A stretch of 16,170 nt of DNA, taken from Pseudomonadota bacterium. Its GTDB lineage: Bacteria > Pseudomonadota > Alphaproteobacteria > Sphingomonadales > Sphingomonadaceae. Where the stretch lies: assembly GCA_023422695.1 (NCBI GenBank), contig JAFAGN010000248.1, forward strand, positions 1 through 16,170. The letters run 5' to 3'. Below, piece after piece: positions 1 to 7,021 of the stretch (position 1 is its first letter; each line of letters opens with the position of its first letter). The notes below the pieces were generated by a model, which saw only the letters and a program-made list of their open reading frames with translations, did no database searches and had not been told where the DNA came from. The translations under genes were made by a program, and so were the position numbers.

Positions 1-2061
1 GGCAGCGGCCTTGCCCAAGGCCGCTGGCCCCCACCCCAACCCCTCCCCTGAAGGGGAGGAGCTTTTTGACAACCGCAGCGTCCCTTCCTGCTCGACCGTC
101 GCAGTCCAACCCGGCTCGACGACCGTCGTCGACAGCGCGTCGATGATGATCGCGGGACCGGCGATGCTGCGGCCGGGCGCGAGGTTGGCGCGCTGGCGGA
201 GCGGGACGCTGTGCTGCGCGCCCGCGAGCCAGGCGGTGATGGCTTCGGGTGCGGTTTCGCTGGTCGATTGGGGGACGGGCAACGCGGCGACGACATCGCC
301 CGTCTCGGTCAACTCGACGCGGATGCGATCGACGACGAGCTTATCGTGCGGGGCGTAGCCGAAGCGCTGGCGGAAGGCGGCGGCAAAGGCGGCCGCGACG
401 TCGGCGGGCGACGCGAGGGGGAGTTCGATCGCATTGTCGCTGTCGGCGAGGCGGACGAACAGCAGCGTCTCGCGGGTGGTTGCGGCATCGTGGGCGAGGT
501 CGGTGCGCGCTTGCGCCGATAGTTCGTCTTCGACGGCCGCAAGGGCCGCGGCGCTATCGGCGCCGAGTTTCAGGCCAAGCGTGCGTTCGCGGATCGCCGA
601 CGGGCGCGCAAGGCCCATGCCATAGGCCGAGAGCACCCCGGCGAGCGGGTGGAGCAGGATTTCGTCGACCCCGAGCGCGTCGGCGACAAGGCAGACATGC
701 TGCCCCGCGGCGCCGCCGAAGCCGACGAGGCTGTACCCCTGCGTCAGGTCGTGGCCGCGCGCGATGGTGATGCGCTTGATCGCGTTGGCCATTTGCTGGA
801 CCGCGATGCTGAGCAGGCCTTCGGCGAGGGCTTCGGGTGTGATGCTGCCGACCTCTGCGGCCATTTCGGCGAATTTGCGTTCGACGACCTCGCGGTTGAG
901 CGGCTGGTCGCCGTTGGGGCCGAAGAGTTTGGGGAAATGTTCGGGCTGGATCTTGCCGAGCAGGACGTTGCAGTCGGTGACGGTCAGCGGCCCGCCGCGG
1001 CCATAGGCGGCGGGGCCGGGGTTGGCGCCCGCGCTTTCGGGACCGACCGAGAGGCGCGCGCCGTCCCAGCGGCAGATCGACCCGCCACCCGCGGCGACGG
1101 TGTGAATCCGCAGCATCGGGGCGCGGATGCGGGTGCCCGCGACGATGGTTTCATTGTCGCGTTCGAGCCGCCCGGCATAATGGCTGACGTCGGTCGAGGT
1201 GCCGCCCATGTCGAAGCCGATCAGCCGCGTCTTGCCGAGCGGTGCGGCGCTGCCGACCATGCCGACGATGCCGCCCGCGGGGCCGGAAAGGATCGCGTCG
1301 CGGCCGTGGAAGGCCGCGGCGGAGGCGAGGCCGCCCGAGCTTTTCATAAACTGCGGCGCGGCGCCTTCCCCCAGCTGGCTGACAAACTGGCGCACATAAT
1401 GGTGGAGGACGGGCGAGAGATAGGCGTCGGCGAGCGTCGTGTCGCCGCGCCCGATCAGCTTGATCAGCGCGCTGACGTCGTGGCTGGTCGAGATTTGGGT
1501 GAAGCCGAGCTCGGCGGCGATTTCGGCGAGGCGGCGCTCGTGATCGGGGAAGCGGTAACCATGCATCAGCACGATCGCGATGCTGGTGAGGCCTTGGCCG
1601 CGCGCAGAGGTCAGCGCGGCGCGCGCGGCATCCTCGTCAAGCGGGACCAGGACGTCGCCATCGGGGCCGACGCGCTCGGCGATTTCGGCGACCGCGGCGT
1701 GCGGCGGCGGGGTGCGGTCGAGGCGGCGGGCGAAAAGGTCGGGGCGGTCCTGATAGCCGATCGTCAGCGCGTCGCCAAAGCCGCGGGTGATTGCGAGCAG
1801 GGTCGGCTCGCCCTTGCGTTCGAGCAGCGCGTTGGTCGCGACGGTGCTGCCCATGCGGATCGCCAGCGGTGGCAACGCGCCATCCCCGGCCCCGGTCAGG
1901 TCGCGGATTGCGCCGACCGCGGCGTCACCGGGACGCGCGGGATCTTCGCTGAGATATTTGGTGGTGACGACCGCGCCGTCCGGCGAGCGGGCGACGACAT
2001 CGGTAAAGGTGCCGCCGCGATCGATCCAGATGTGCCAGTGCGGATCAGCGGGTGGGGGCAC
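1..2061 (-). CDS. 5-oxoprolinase / hydantoinase-A family protein, 3' end beyond window
   Basis: Family role: ATP-dependent hydrolysis of 5-oxo-L-proline to glutamate (glutathione turnover), or a related hydantoinase activity, in the cytoplasm. The 687 codons in the window contain no stop, so the gene continues past the left edge. Residues 12-24 give the N-terminal family motif WIDRGGTFTDVVA. Further marks are MGSTVATNALLERKGE (about 70-85), SGPAGG (259-264), GFDMGGTSTDVSH (about 283-294) and AAGGGSICRWDG, then SAGANPGPAAYGRGGPLTVTD (about 323-364). The last run is closer to 5-oxoprolinases than to short HyuA subunits, so a fused HyuB half may follow outside the window; that is inference. I chose the GTG start at 2061 because the conserved motif begins 11 codons later and the next ATG is far too late. 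The start lies inside the 3' end of the upstream kinase gene, suggesting coupled translation. The last 20 or so residues come from a palindromic repeat. Confidence 0.9.
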   Translation of the reverse strand, partial: MPPPADPHWHIWIDRGGTFTDVVARSPDGAVVTTKYLSEDPARPGDAAVGAIRDLTGAGDGALPPLAIRMGSTVATNALLERKGEPTLLAITRGFGDALTIGYQDRPDLFARRLDRTPPPHAAVAEIAERVGPDGDVLVPLDEDAARAALTSARGQGLTSIAIVLMHGYRFPDHERRLAEIAAELGFTQISTSHDVSALIKLIGRGDTTLADAYLSPVLHHYVRQFVSQLGEGAAPQFMKSSGGLASAAAFHGRDAILSGPAGGIVGMVGSAAPLGKTRLIGFDMGGTSTDVSHYAGRLERDNETIVAGTRIRAPMLRIHTVAAGGGSICRWDGARLSVGPESAGANPGPAAYGRGGPLTVTDCNVLLGKIQPEHFPKLFGPNGDQPLNREVVERKFAEMAAEVGSITPEALAEGLLSIAVQQMANAIKRITIARGHDLTQGYSLVGFGGAAGQHVCLVADALGVDEILLHPLAGVLSAYGMGLARPSAIRERTLGLKLGADSAAALAAVEDELSAQARTDLAHDAATTRETLLFVRLADSDNAIELPLASPADVAAAFAAAFRQRFGYAPHDKLVVDRIRVELTETGDVVAALPVPQSTSETAPEAITAWLAGAQHSVPLRQRANLAPGRSIAGPAIIIDALSTTVVEPGWTATVEQEGTLRLSKSSSPSGEGLGWGPAALGKAAA
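3..26. repeat. Perfect 11-bp inverted repeat
   Basis: Positions 3-13 (cagcggccttg) and 16-26 (caaggccgctg) are exact reverse complements separated by two bases. It sits directly next to the palindrome at 42-59 and in the same open oxoprolinase frame, where it encodes about AALGKAA. It could be a second part of the same inserted element. If the gene ended just beyond the edge it could instead be part of a terminator; no T-run is visible. Confidence 0.5.
27..61. repeat. Sphingomonad-type GC-rich palindromic repeat inside a coding frame
   Basis: Positions 42-49 (cctcccct) and 52-59 (aggggagg) form a perfect 8-bp inverted repeat with a 2-base centre, flanked by a C-rich tail at 28-41. The arrangement resembles the repeats at 10760-10904 and matches a type I recognise as common between genes in sphingomonads. 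Here it is read through by the oxoprolinase frame and encodes roughly the residues SSPSGEGLGWGP. A copy in a database of this genome would settle the identity. Confidence 0.6.
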
Positions 2062-3664
2062 GGTCGGGCCAACGGATGGTGATCGACAGGCAGTGGTCCG
2101 CGGCGCTGCGCTGCCAGCTGCCCTTCAGCTGCCGTTCGATCAGCGACCGGATGAAGTGCGTCCCGAAACTTTCACTGTCGATTTGCGGGGTTTCGGTCAG
2201 ATCGCTTTCCACCCAGCGGAATTCGACGTCACTGCCGTCGCGATGCCAGTCGACGGCGAGGTCGCCCCGGCCCGCGAGCGCGCCATATTTGATGCTGTTG
2301 GTGACGAATTCGTGGATCGCGAGCGACAGCGCCTGCGCGCCTTCGTCGTCGAGGCGGACTTCGGGGCCGGTGACGGCGGTCAGCTGATCGGGCGAGCGCC
2401 CCGCAAGCTCGAGCTCGCGGCGGACGATCTGGCCAAGCTCGACCGAATCGACCGCGCCGGTGACCAGCATCTGCTTGGCGTCGGACAGCGCGCGCATCCG
2501 GCCATCGAACTTGGTCTCGAACTCGTCGAGGCTGGACGATTCGCGCAAGGTGATGCGCGCGAGCGCGCCGATGCGGGCGAAGGCGTTTTTCATCCGGTGC
2601 GCCATTTCGCCGATCATCAATTCGCGGTCTTCGGCGTGGCGCGCCTTTTCCTCCGCCAGCCGCTGCAGCGTGCCGACGCGGCGTTGCTGGACGCGGTGGA
2701 GCTGGGTCGCGAGCAGCGCGAGAGCGATGCCGAAGATCAGGATGGCGAGTGGGCGACCGAGCCGTTCGAGCAACCGGCCATAGGAGATCCGCATCGTCCA
2801 TTGGCGGTCGGCGACGTGCAAAATCTGGTCGTGCGCGTCCCAGCCCATCTTGCCCTGGCGAAAGACCAGCGGCGCCGACGGGCCTTCGCCGGCATAAACC
2901 TCGATCCCCGCGATGCCATCAAGCTGTGAACCGAGCACGGCCTTCATCATATCCTGGGTACGGAACGGGGCATAGACGAACGCCTCGACCGCGCGGGTGC
3001 CGGGGGCGGTCGCGAGCGTGTCGGGATTCGTTTCCGCCGGGGCGCGGGCATAGACGGGGAGGTAGATCAGGAAGCCCGGTTGTTTGACCGTCGATGCCTT
3101 TTCCTGCGCCAGCTGGACGATCCCGCTCGCGGCGGGCTGGCCCGTCTGCCACGCGCGGCGCATCGCGGCGCGGCGTGTCGGTTCGCTGTACATGTCGAAG
3201 CCAAGCGCGGCGTTGCGGCGCGGCGTGTAGGGTTCGACCAGCACCACGGCAAAGCCGATCGGCTGATCGGTCGTCGGCCACACCTTGATCTCGCGCCCGT
3301 AATTTTCGCGCAGCTTGGCCTCGACCGCAGCCGGGGTTGCGGCGCGCATCGCGGCGGCGATGCCGACCCCCTCCATCCCCGGTGCCTGCACCTGCGGCTG
3401 GAGCGCGGCGAGATAGGCGCGGATGCCGGGCCCGCTGGCGGCGCTGTCCGATTGATAGAGCGCGCGCACGCCCTTCAGCACCGCGACATGATCGTGCAGC
3501 CGCATGTTGACCTGCGTCGCGACGCGCTCGGCCTGTTCGGCCTCGTCGGCCTGATTGTAGAAGTAACTGGCGGCTGCGGCAGCGATGGCGGCGAGCAGGA
3601 TGACCAGGCCGACAAACCGGACGAGCAACGCCAACAGCCGATCAGCCCATGAATTCGGGCGCAT
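2045..3664 (-). CDS. CHASE-domain membrane sensor histidine kinase, HWE family
   Basis: Predicted inner-membrane sensor kinase of 539 residues. A first membrane segment (about 11-34) is followed by an extracytoplasmic CHASE domain (about 60-290; EGVGIAAAMR at about 98-107, WPTTDQPIGFAVVLVEPYTPRRNA mid-domain). A second segment (about 304-322), a short coiled linker and the kinase core follow. His356 in EMAHRMKNAF is the probable phospho-acceptor. The N-box reads HEFVTNSIKYGAL (451-463, Asn456), and RWVES at 483-487 gives the W-x-E signature of HWE kinases. A glycine box begins at GTHF (501). There is no receiver domain and no adjacent response regulator, so the partner must lie elsewhere. HWE kinases in alphaproteobacteria often feed the general stress response; that is family knowledge only. 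The ATG at 3664 is chosen because AGGA lies 9 bases upstream and membrane segment 1 follows at once. The longer frame back to 3838 adds residues unlike a sensor kinase and runs into the GST start. Confidence 0.9.
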   Translation of the reverse strand: MRPNSWADRLLALLVRFVGLVILLAAIAAAAASYFYNQADEAEQAERVATQVNMRLHDHVAVLKGVRALYQSDSAASGPGIRAYLAALQPQVQAPGMEGVGIAAAMRAATPAAVEAKLRENYGREIKVWPTTDQPIGFAVVLVEPYTPRRNAALGFDMYSEPTRRAAMRRAWQTGQPAASGIVQLAQEKASTVKQPGFLIYLPVYARAPAETNPDTLATAPGTRAVEAFVYAPFRTQDMMKAVLGSQLDGIAGIEVYAGEGPSAPLVFRQGKMGWDAHDQILHVADRQWTMRISYGRLLERLGRPLAILIFGIALALLATQLHRVQQRRVGTLQRLAEEKARHAEDRELMIGEMAHRMKNAFARIGALARITLRESSSLDEFETKFDGRMRALSDAKQMLVTGAVDSVELGQIVRRELELAGRSPDQLTAVTGPEVRLDDEGAQALSLAIHEFVTNSIKYGALAGRGDLAVDWHRDGSDVEFRWVESDLTETPQIDSESFGTHFIRSLIERQLKGSWQRSAADHCLSITIRWPDRAPTR

Positions 3665-3780
3665 TGAGTATAATCCTGCCTGCTGGCTGCCGCGGCAGCG
3701 CCCCCCTCGCTCCGCCGATGTTCCACGCCGCGCGGCCGATAGCAAGAATATTTCGTACAAGGTTGGCAGGGTGCATGATG

Positions 3781-3810
3781 GGTTGCGGACCGCAACCTTT
3801 CGCTTATGCT
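3781..3810 (+). promoter_or_regulatory. Candidate GST promoter with overlapping palindrome
   Basis: A perfect palindrome (8-bp arms ggttgcgg / ccgcaacc around one base, 3781-3797) overlaps a possible -35 (TTGCGG, 3783-3788). This is followed after 16 bases by a possible -10 (TATGCT, 3805-3810), about 27 bases before the GST start codon. The layout fits an operator covering a promoter, but the promoter match is only moderate and no regulator gene is adjacent. Confidence 0.35.
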
Positions 3811-3837
3811 GCGGCAAACAGGATCGGGAGGGACGCA

Positions 3838-4494
3838 ATGATTATCTATGGCTCGCTGGTGTCGCCGTTTGTCCGCAAATTGCTGGCGTATCTGGGCGAG
3901 AAGGGGATCGATTTCGAGCTGAAGGGTGTCGGCATCGGCGATCCCGATCCGGGGTTTCGCGCTGCGTCGCCGCTGGGCAAGATGCCGGCGATGGAGGACG
4001 ATGGTTTCACGCTCGCCGATTCGAGCGCGATCATCCATTACCTTGAGGCGAAATATCCCGAACCCGCGCTGATTCCCGCCGACCCGCAGGAGCGCGGGCG
4101 CGTGATCTGGTGGGACGAGTTTGGCGACACGGTGCTGGCGGCGTGCGGCGGCAAGATGTTCTTCAACCGCATCGTCGCGCCGAAATTCCTGGGGCGCGAG
4201 GGCGATCTGGCGGCGGCGGCCCAGGCCGAGAGTGAAGAATTGCCCAAGCTGCTCACCTATCTGGAAAGCGCGATCCCGGCGTCGGGATTCCTCGTCGGCG
4301 ACCGGCTGACCCTCGCCGATCTGGCGGTGGCGTCGCCGCTGATGAACCTGCGCCACTGCGGATGCGGCGTCGACGCGGCTGCCTATCCCAAGGCGGCGGC
4401 GTGGAGCGAGGCGATCTTGTCGCGCCCGAGCATCGCGCCGTGGATCGCCAAGGAAGAACGGATGATGGCGAAAGTGCTGGCGCCCGCGTCATAG
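3838..4494 (+). CDS. Glutathione S-transferase family protein
   Basis: Cytosolic GST homologue of 218 residues, the usual length. The N-terminal thioredoxin-like fold shows SPFVRK (9-14), where Ser9 is the candidate activating residue. SPLGKMPAMED follows with the cis-proline at Pro50, then the gamma-glutamyl-binding Asp61-Ser62 in LADSSAIIHYLE. The C-terminal helical domain contains the folding motif LTLADLAVASPL near residue 160. The substrate cannot be told from sequence. The frame is open back to 3649, but those 63 residues do not resemble a GST. The ATG at 3838 has GGGAGG six bases upstream and starts directly at the first beta strand. It diverges from the CHASE kinase and converges on chrA, sharing 6 bases with its 3' end. 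A 5-oxoprolinase nearby also belongs to glutathione metabolism, which may be coincidence. Confidence 0.92.
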   Translation: MIIYGSLVSPFVRKLLAYLGEKGIDFELKGVGIGDPDPGFRAASPLGKMPAMEDDGFTLADSSAIIHYLEAKYPEPALIPADPQERGRVIWWDEFGDTVLAACGGKMFFNRIVAPKFLGREGDLAAAAQAESEELPKLLTYLESAIPASGFLVGDRLTLADLAVASPLMNLRHCGCGVDAAAYPKAAAWSEAILSRPSIAPWIAKEERMMAKVLAPAS

Positions 4495-5682
4495 CGCGAG
4501 CAGCCATCCGATCAGGGCAGCGGCGGCGATGATCGCGGGGGTCACCCACGCGCCCTTGACCTGCCACACGATTGCCAGCGCGGCGGCGAACAGCAGGATC
4601 GCGGGCAGCGGGTTCGCCACGCGCGCCGCGGTGACTTCGCCGAGTTGAACAAACGTCGCAGCGATGACGCCGACCACCGCTGCCGCGACCCCGGCGAGCA
4701 GGCGGTGGAGCGCGGGGTTTTCGACCACCGCCTCCAGCCGTTCGAAGAAGATCAGCGAGAACGCAAAGGCGGGCAAGAACATCCCCGCGGTAACCGCGAG
4801 CGCCCCCGCCGGTCCGCCGACGACATAGCCGACGAAGGTCGCGAAGATGACGAGCGGGGCAGGCAGCACCCCGGCGAGCGCGATACCGTCGAGGAAGGTC
4901 GCATCGTCGATCCAGCCGCGCCCCACCGTGTCGGCGCGCACATAAGGGATAGCGGTATAGGCGCCGCCAAAGGTCAGCAGGCCGCCCTTCAATCCCGCGA
5001 TGAACAGCGCGAGCAGGGTGATCGGGGCGTCGGCGACGGCGACCGCATCGGCGACGGGCGCCTCGAATTGCTGCGCCACGAGCGTCATGCCGACCGCGGC
5101 GACGAGCACGGCGGCGGCGAGCAGCGGGCGCTGCGCCGCGGCATAGGCAAGCCCACCTGCGGCGAGGGGAATCCAGAACGGCACCCCGGCCAGCGTTGCC
5201 AGCAGGCTGGCGACCGCAATGACCGCGAGCAGGCGATCCTCGATGATATGCTGGCCGATGCGAACCATCGCGCGCAGGATGATTGCCAGCACCGCGATCT
5301 GTACGCCCAGCAGCACGTCGGTCAGCCCCGCATGGCCCGCGATCCAGGCAACGTAAAGCCAGCCCGCGAGCAGCATCAGTATGAGGCCGGGGAGCATGAA
5401 ACCCAGCCCCGCAAGCAGCCCGCCGATCCGCCCGCGCGCGATCATCCCCAGGTGGACGCACAGCTCGTGCGCTTCGGGGCCGGGCAGGACTTGCAGCACC
5501 GCGAGCAGGCGGTTGAAGCGCGCCGAATCGATCCACCGTTCCTGATCGACCAGCGCGTGGCGGATCATGGCGATCTGCGCGACCGGGCCGCCGAAGGCGA
5601 GCGCGCCGAAGCGCAGGAATTTCAGGAACAGCGCGAGCAGGCTGAGCTGGGTGGGGTCGGTCGGGGTCGGGAGAGGGGTCAT
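4489..5682 (-). CDS. chrA: Chromate efflux transporter, ChrA (CHR) family
   Basis: Integral inner-membrane protein of 397 residues, the length of the long, two-domain CHR transporters that expel chromate. Each half carries the diagnostic motif. The first is FLRFGALAFGGPVAQIAMI (near 20-40), with DQERWID and QVLPGPEAHELCVHLG after it. The second is GLKGGLLTFGGAYTAIPYVR near the middle, followed by GWIDDATFLDGIALAGVLPAPLV. About ten hydrophobic stretches fill the rest. The ATG at 5682 has GGAG seven bases upstream. Its stop codon overlaps the convergent GST gene. No chrB-type regulator is adjacent, unlike many plasmid chromate-resistance loci, so this could be a housekeeping CHR protein with another anion substrate. 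Confidence 0.93.
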   Translation of the reverse strand: MTPLPTPTDPTQLSLLALFLKFLRFGALAFGGPVAQIAMIRHALVDQERWIDSARFNRLLAVLQVLPGPEAHELCVHLGMIARGRIGGLLAGLGFMLPGLILMLLAGWLYVAWIAGHAGLTDVLLGVQIAVLAIILRAMVRIGQHIIEDRLLAVIAVASLLATLAGVPFWIPLAAGGLAYAAAQRPLLAAAVLVAAVGMTLVAQQFEAPVADAVAVADAPITLLALFIAGLKGGLLTFGGAYTAIPYVRADTVGRGWIDDATFLDGIALAGVLPAPLVIFATFVGYVVGGPAGALAVTAGMFLPAFAFSLIFFERLEAVVENPALHRLLAGVAAAVVGVIAATFVQLGEVTAARVANPLPAILLFAAALAIVWQVKGAWVTPAIIAAAALIGWLLAL

Positions 5683-5824
5683 ATCAACGCTCCGGGCGCC
5701 GCGAACGCGGCGGGTGGAGCGGACTTGGACGGCGCCGAAACTTCCCTTGCCATCTGAACGGGCGTCCGCGTCGGCCCGTTGGCGCCGCTATCAGCGCAGC
5801 GACCCGACGGAGTCAAGCAGGGCG

Positions 5825-6796
5825 TTACAGCCAGCCGATGCTTTTGAAGCGCCAGAACACCAGCCCCGATCCGCCGAAGATCAGTGCAAGCGCAAAGGGA
5901 TAGCCGAAGGCCCAGTCGAGTTCGGGCATGAATTCGAAATTCATCCCGTAAATGCCCGCGATTGCGGTCGGCACCGCAAGGATCGCGGCCCAGGCGGCGA
6001 GCTGGCGAGTGATCACGCCCTGGCGCTGCTGTTCGAGCATCCCGTTGGTTTCGATCACCGACGCGGCGATATCGCGCAGCCCGGTGAGGCGGAATTCGGC
6101 GCGCTGGACATGATCCCAGATGTCGCGGAAGAACGGGCGGACCGCGGGGTCGATGCACGGCAGATCGTCTTCACCCGCGAGGCGCCCGGCGACGTCCTTC
6201 ATCAGGCCGGTGAGGCGCTGGAAACGGATGACTTCGTGGCGCTGCGCGTAAAGCTGGCGGATTTCGGCGGCATCGAGCGGGGTGTCCATGACGCTGTCCT
6301 CGACCAGCAGCATCCGGTCCTCGATCGCGTCGATTAGCGGGAAATAGCCATCAACGATGAAATCGAGGATGGCGTAAAGCACGTAATCGGGGCCGTGCGC
6401 GAGCTTGGCGGGCAGGGTTTCGAGCCGCGCCCGCACCTCGGTATGCGCGCGCGCCGAGCCGTGGCGGACGGTGACGATGAAATGCCGCCCGACGAAGATC
6501 GCGGTCTCGCCCGACTGGATCGTGCCGCCGCCGGGATTGCCGGTGCTGGCGATGACGAACAGCTGGTCGCCATAGACCTCGACCTTGGGCAATTGCTTGG
6601 CCTTGGTCGCGTCCTCGACCGCGAGCGGGTGGAGGCCGAAGCGCTTGGCGATTCCTTCGAGTTCGCCGGGGGTCGGTTCGAACAGGCCGAGCCAGAAGAA
6701 ATCGCCTTCGTCGCAATCGAGCGGCAGTTCCTCGTCGGGACCGATGTCGCGGACAAGTTTGCCGTCATGATAGACGCGGGCGGCCATGATCGGCAT
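5825..6796 (-). CDS. corA: CorA-type magnesium/cobalt (or zinc) transporter
   Basis: Pentameric inner-membrane divalent-cation channel family. The 323-residue length is normal. A long soluble N-terminal domain includes FFWLGLFEPTPGELE and HPLAVEDATKAKQLPKVEVYG (near 57-77), both typical of CorA. A long helix leads to two C-terminal membrane segments, and the signature YGMNFEFMPELDW follows the first, with Gly-Met-Asn at 284-286. The negatively charged loop after GMN (E-F-M-P-E-L) is standard. The ATG at 6796 is preceded by GGGAG at about ten bases; a second ATG three codons later is possible. It is transcribed in the same direction as chrA, with 142 bases between them. That gap contains only a weak 7-bp hairpin (5757-5780) without a T-run. 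Zinc-exporting ZntB relatives are the main alternative. Confidence 0.93.
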   Translation of the reverse strand: MPIMAARVYHDGKLVRDIGPDEELPLDCDEGDFFWLGLFEPTPGELEGIAKRFGLHPLAVEDATKAKQLPKVEVYGDQLFVIASTGNPGGGTIQSGETAIFVGRHFIVTVRHGSARAHTEVRARLETLPAKLAHGPDYVLYAILDFIVDGYFPLIDAIEDRMLLVEDSVMDTPLDAAEIRQLYAQRHEVIRFQRLTGLMKDVAGRLAGEDDLPCIDPAVRPFFRDIWDHVQRAEFRLTGLRDIAASVIETNGMLEQQRQGVITRQLAAWAAILAVPTAIAGIYGMNFEFMPELDWAFGYPFALALIFGGSGLVFWRFKSIGWL

Positions 6797-6896
6797 CGGC
6801 GGTAAACTCCCTTGAACCGCCGCCGCTATAATCGGGGCGAGGCGTCAGGGGAAAGGGTTCGTTGCGAGAATTGGGATTGGTGCGGCGTAACCAGCC

Positions 6897-7001
6897 GTGC
6901 CCCTGCGAAGGCAGGGGCCCATCATCGATATCATCGTTGGCCAGCGATCTTCGTTTAGGAGCGCGACGGTCGGTGATGGGCCCCTGCCTTCGCAGGGGCA
7001 C
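6897..7001. repeat. Nested palindromic repeat pair between corA and the CHAT gene
   Basis: Positions 6897-6924 and 6974-7001 are perfect 28-bp reverse complements separated by 49 bases. Each arm is itself a hairpin: cccctgc-gaag-gcagggg at 6900-6917, and its mirror at 6981-6998. The structure sits 20 bases after the CHAT-gene stop and about 100 bases before the corA start. It resembles the intergenic CCCCTGC-type repeats of sphingomonads. In RNA it could form one long stem or two short ones, and it may end or stabilise the CHAT transcript. No T-run follows. Confidence 0.8.
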
Positions 7002-7021
7002 TGCGGTGATTTGGCGCAGGT

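Noticed and set aside
649..2082. 477-codon plus-strand open frame opposite the oxoprolinase
   Set aside because: The opposite strand encodes a continuous protein with clear oxoprolinase motifs. The plus frame is rich in Gly, Asp and Arg, has no recognisable domain, and is a GC-rich antisense artefact.
3665..3838. Longer N-terminus of the sensor kinase starting at 3838
   Set aside because: The extra 58 residues are basic and Cys-containing and unlike a sensor N-terminus, and they would cover the whole divergent promoter region. The ATG at 3664 has a better ribosome binding site.
4253..5757. Long frames overlapping chrA on both strands (4253-5536 minus, 4645-5757 plus)
   Set aside because: Both are arginine-rich out-of-frame readings of the ChrA coding DNA. 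ChrA itself has paired family motifs and membrane segments.
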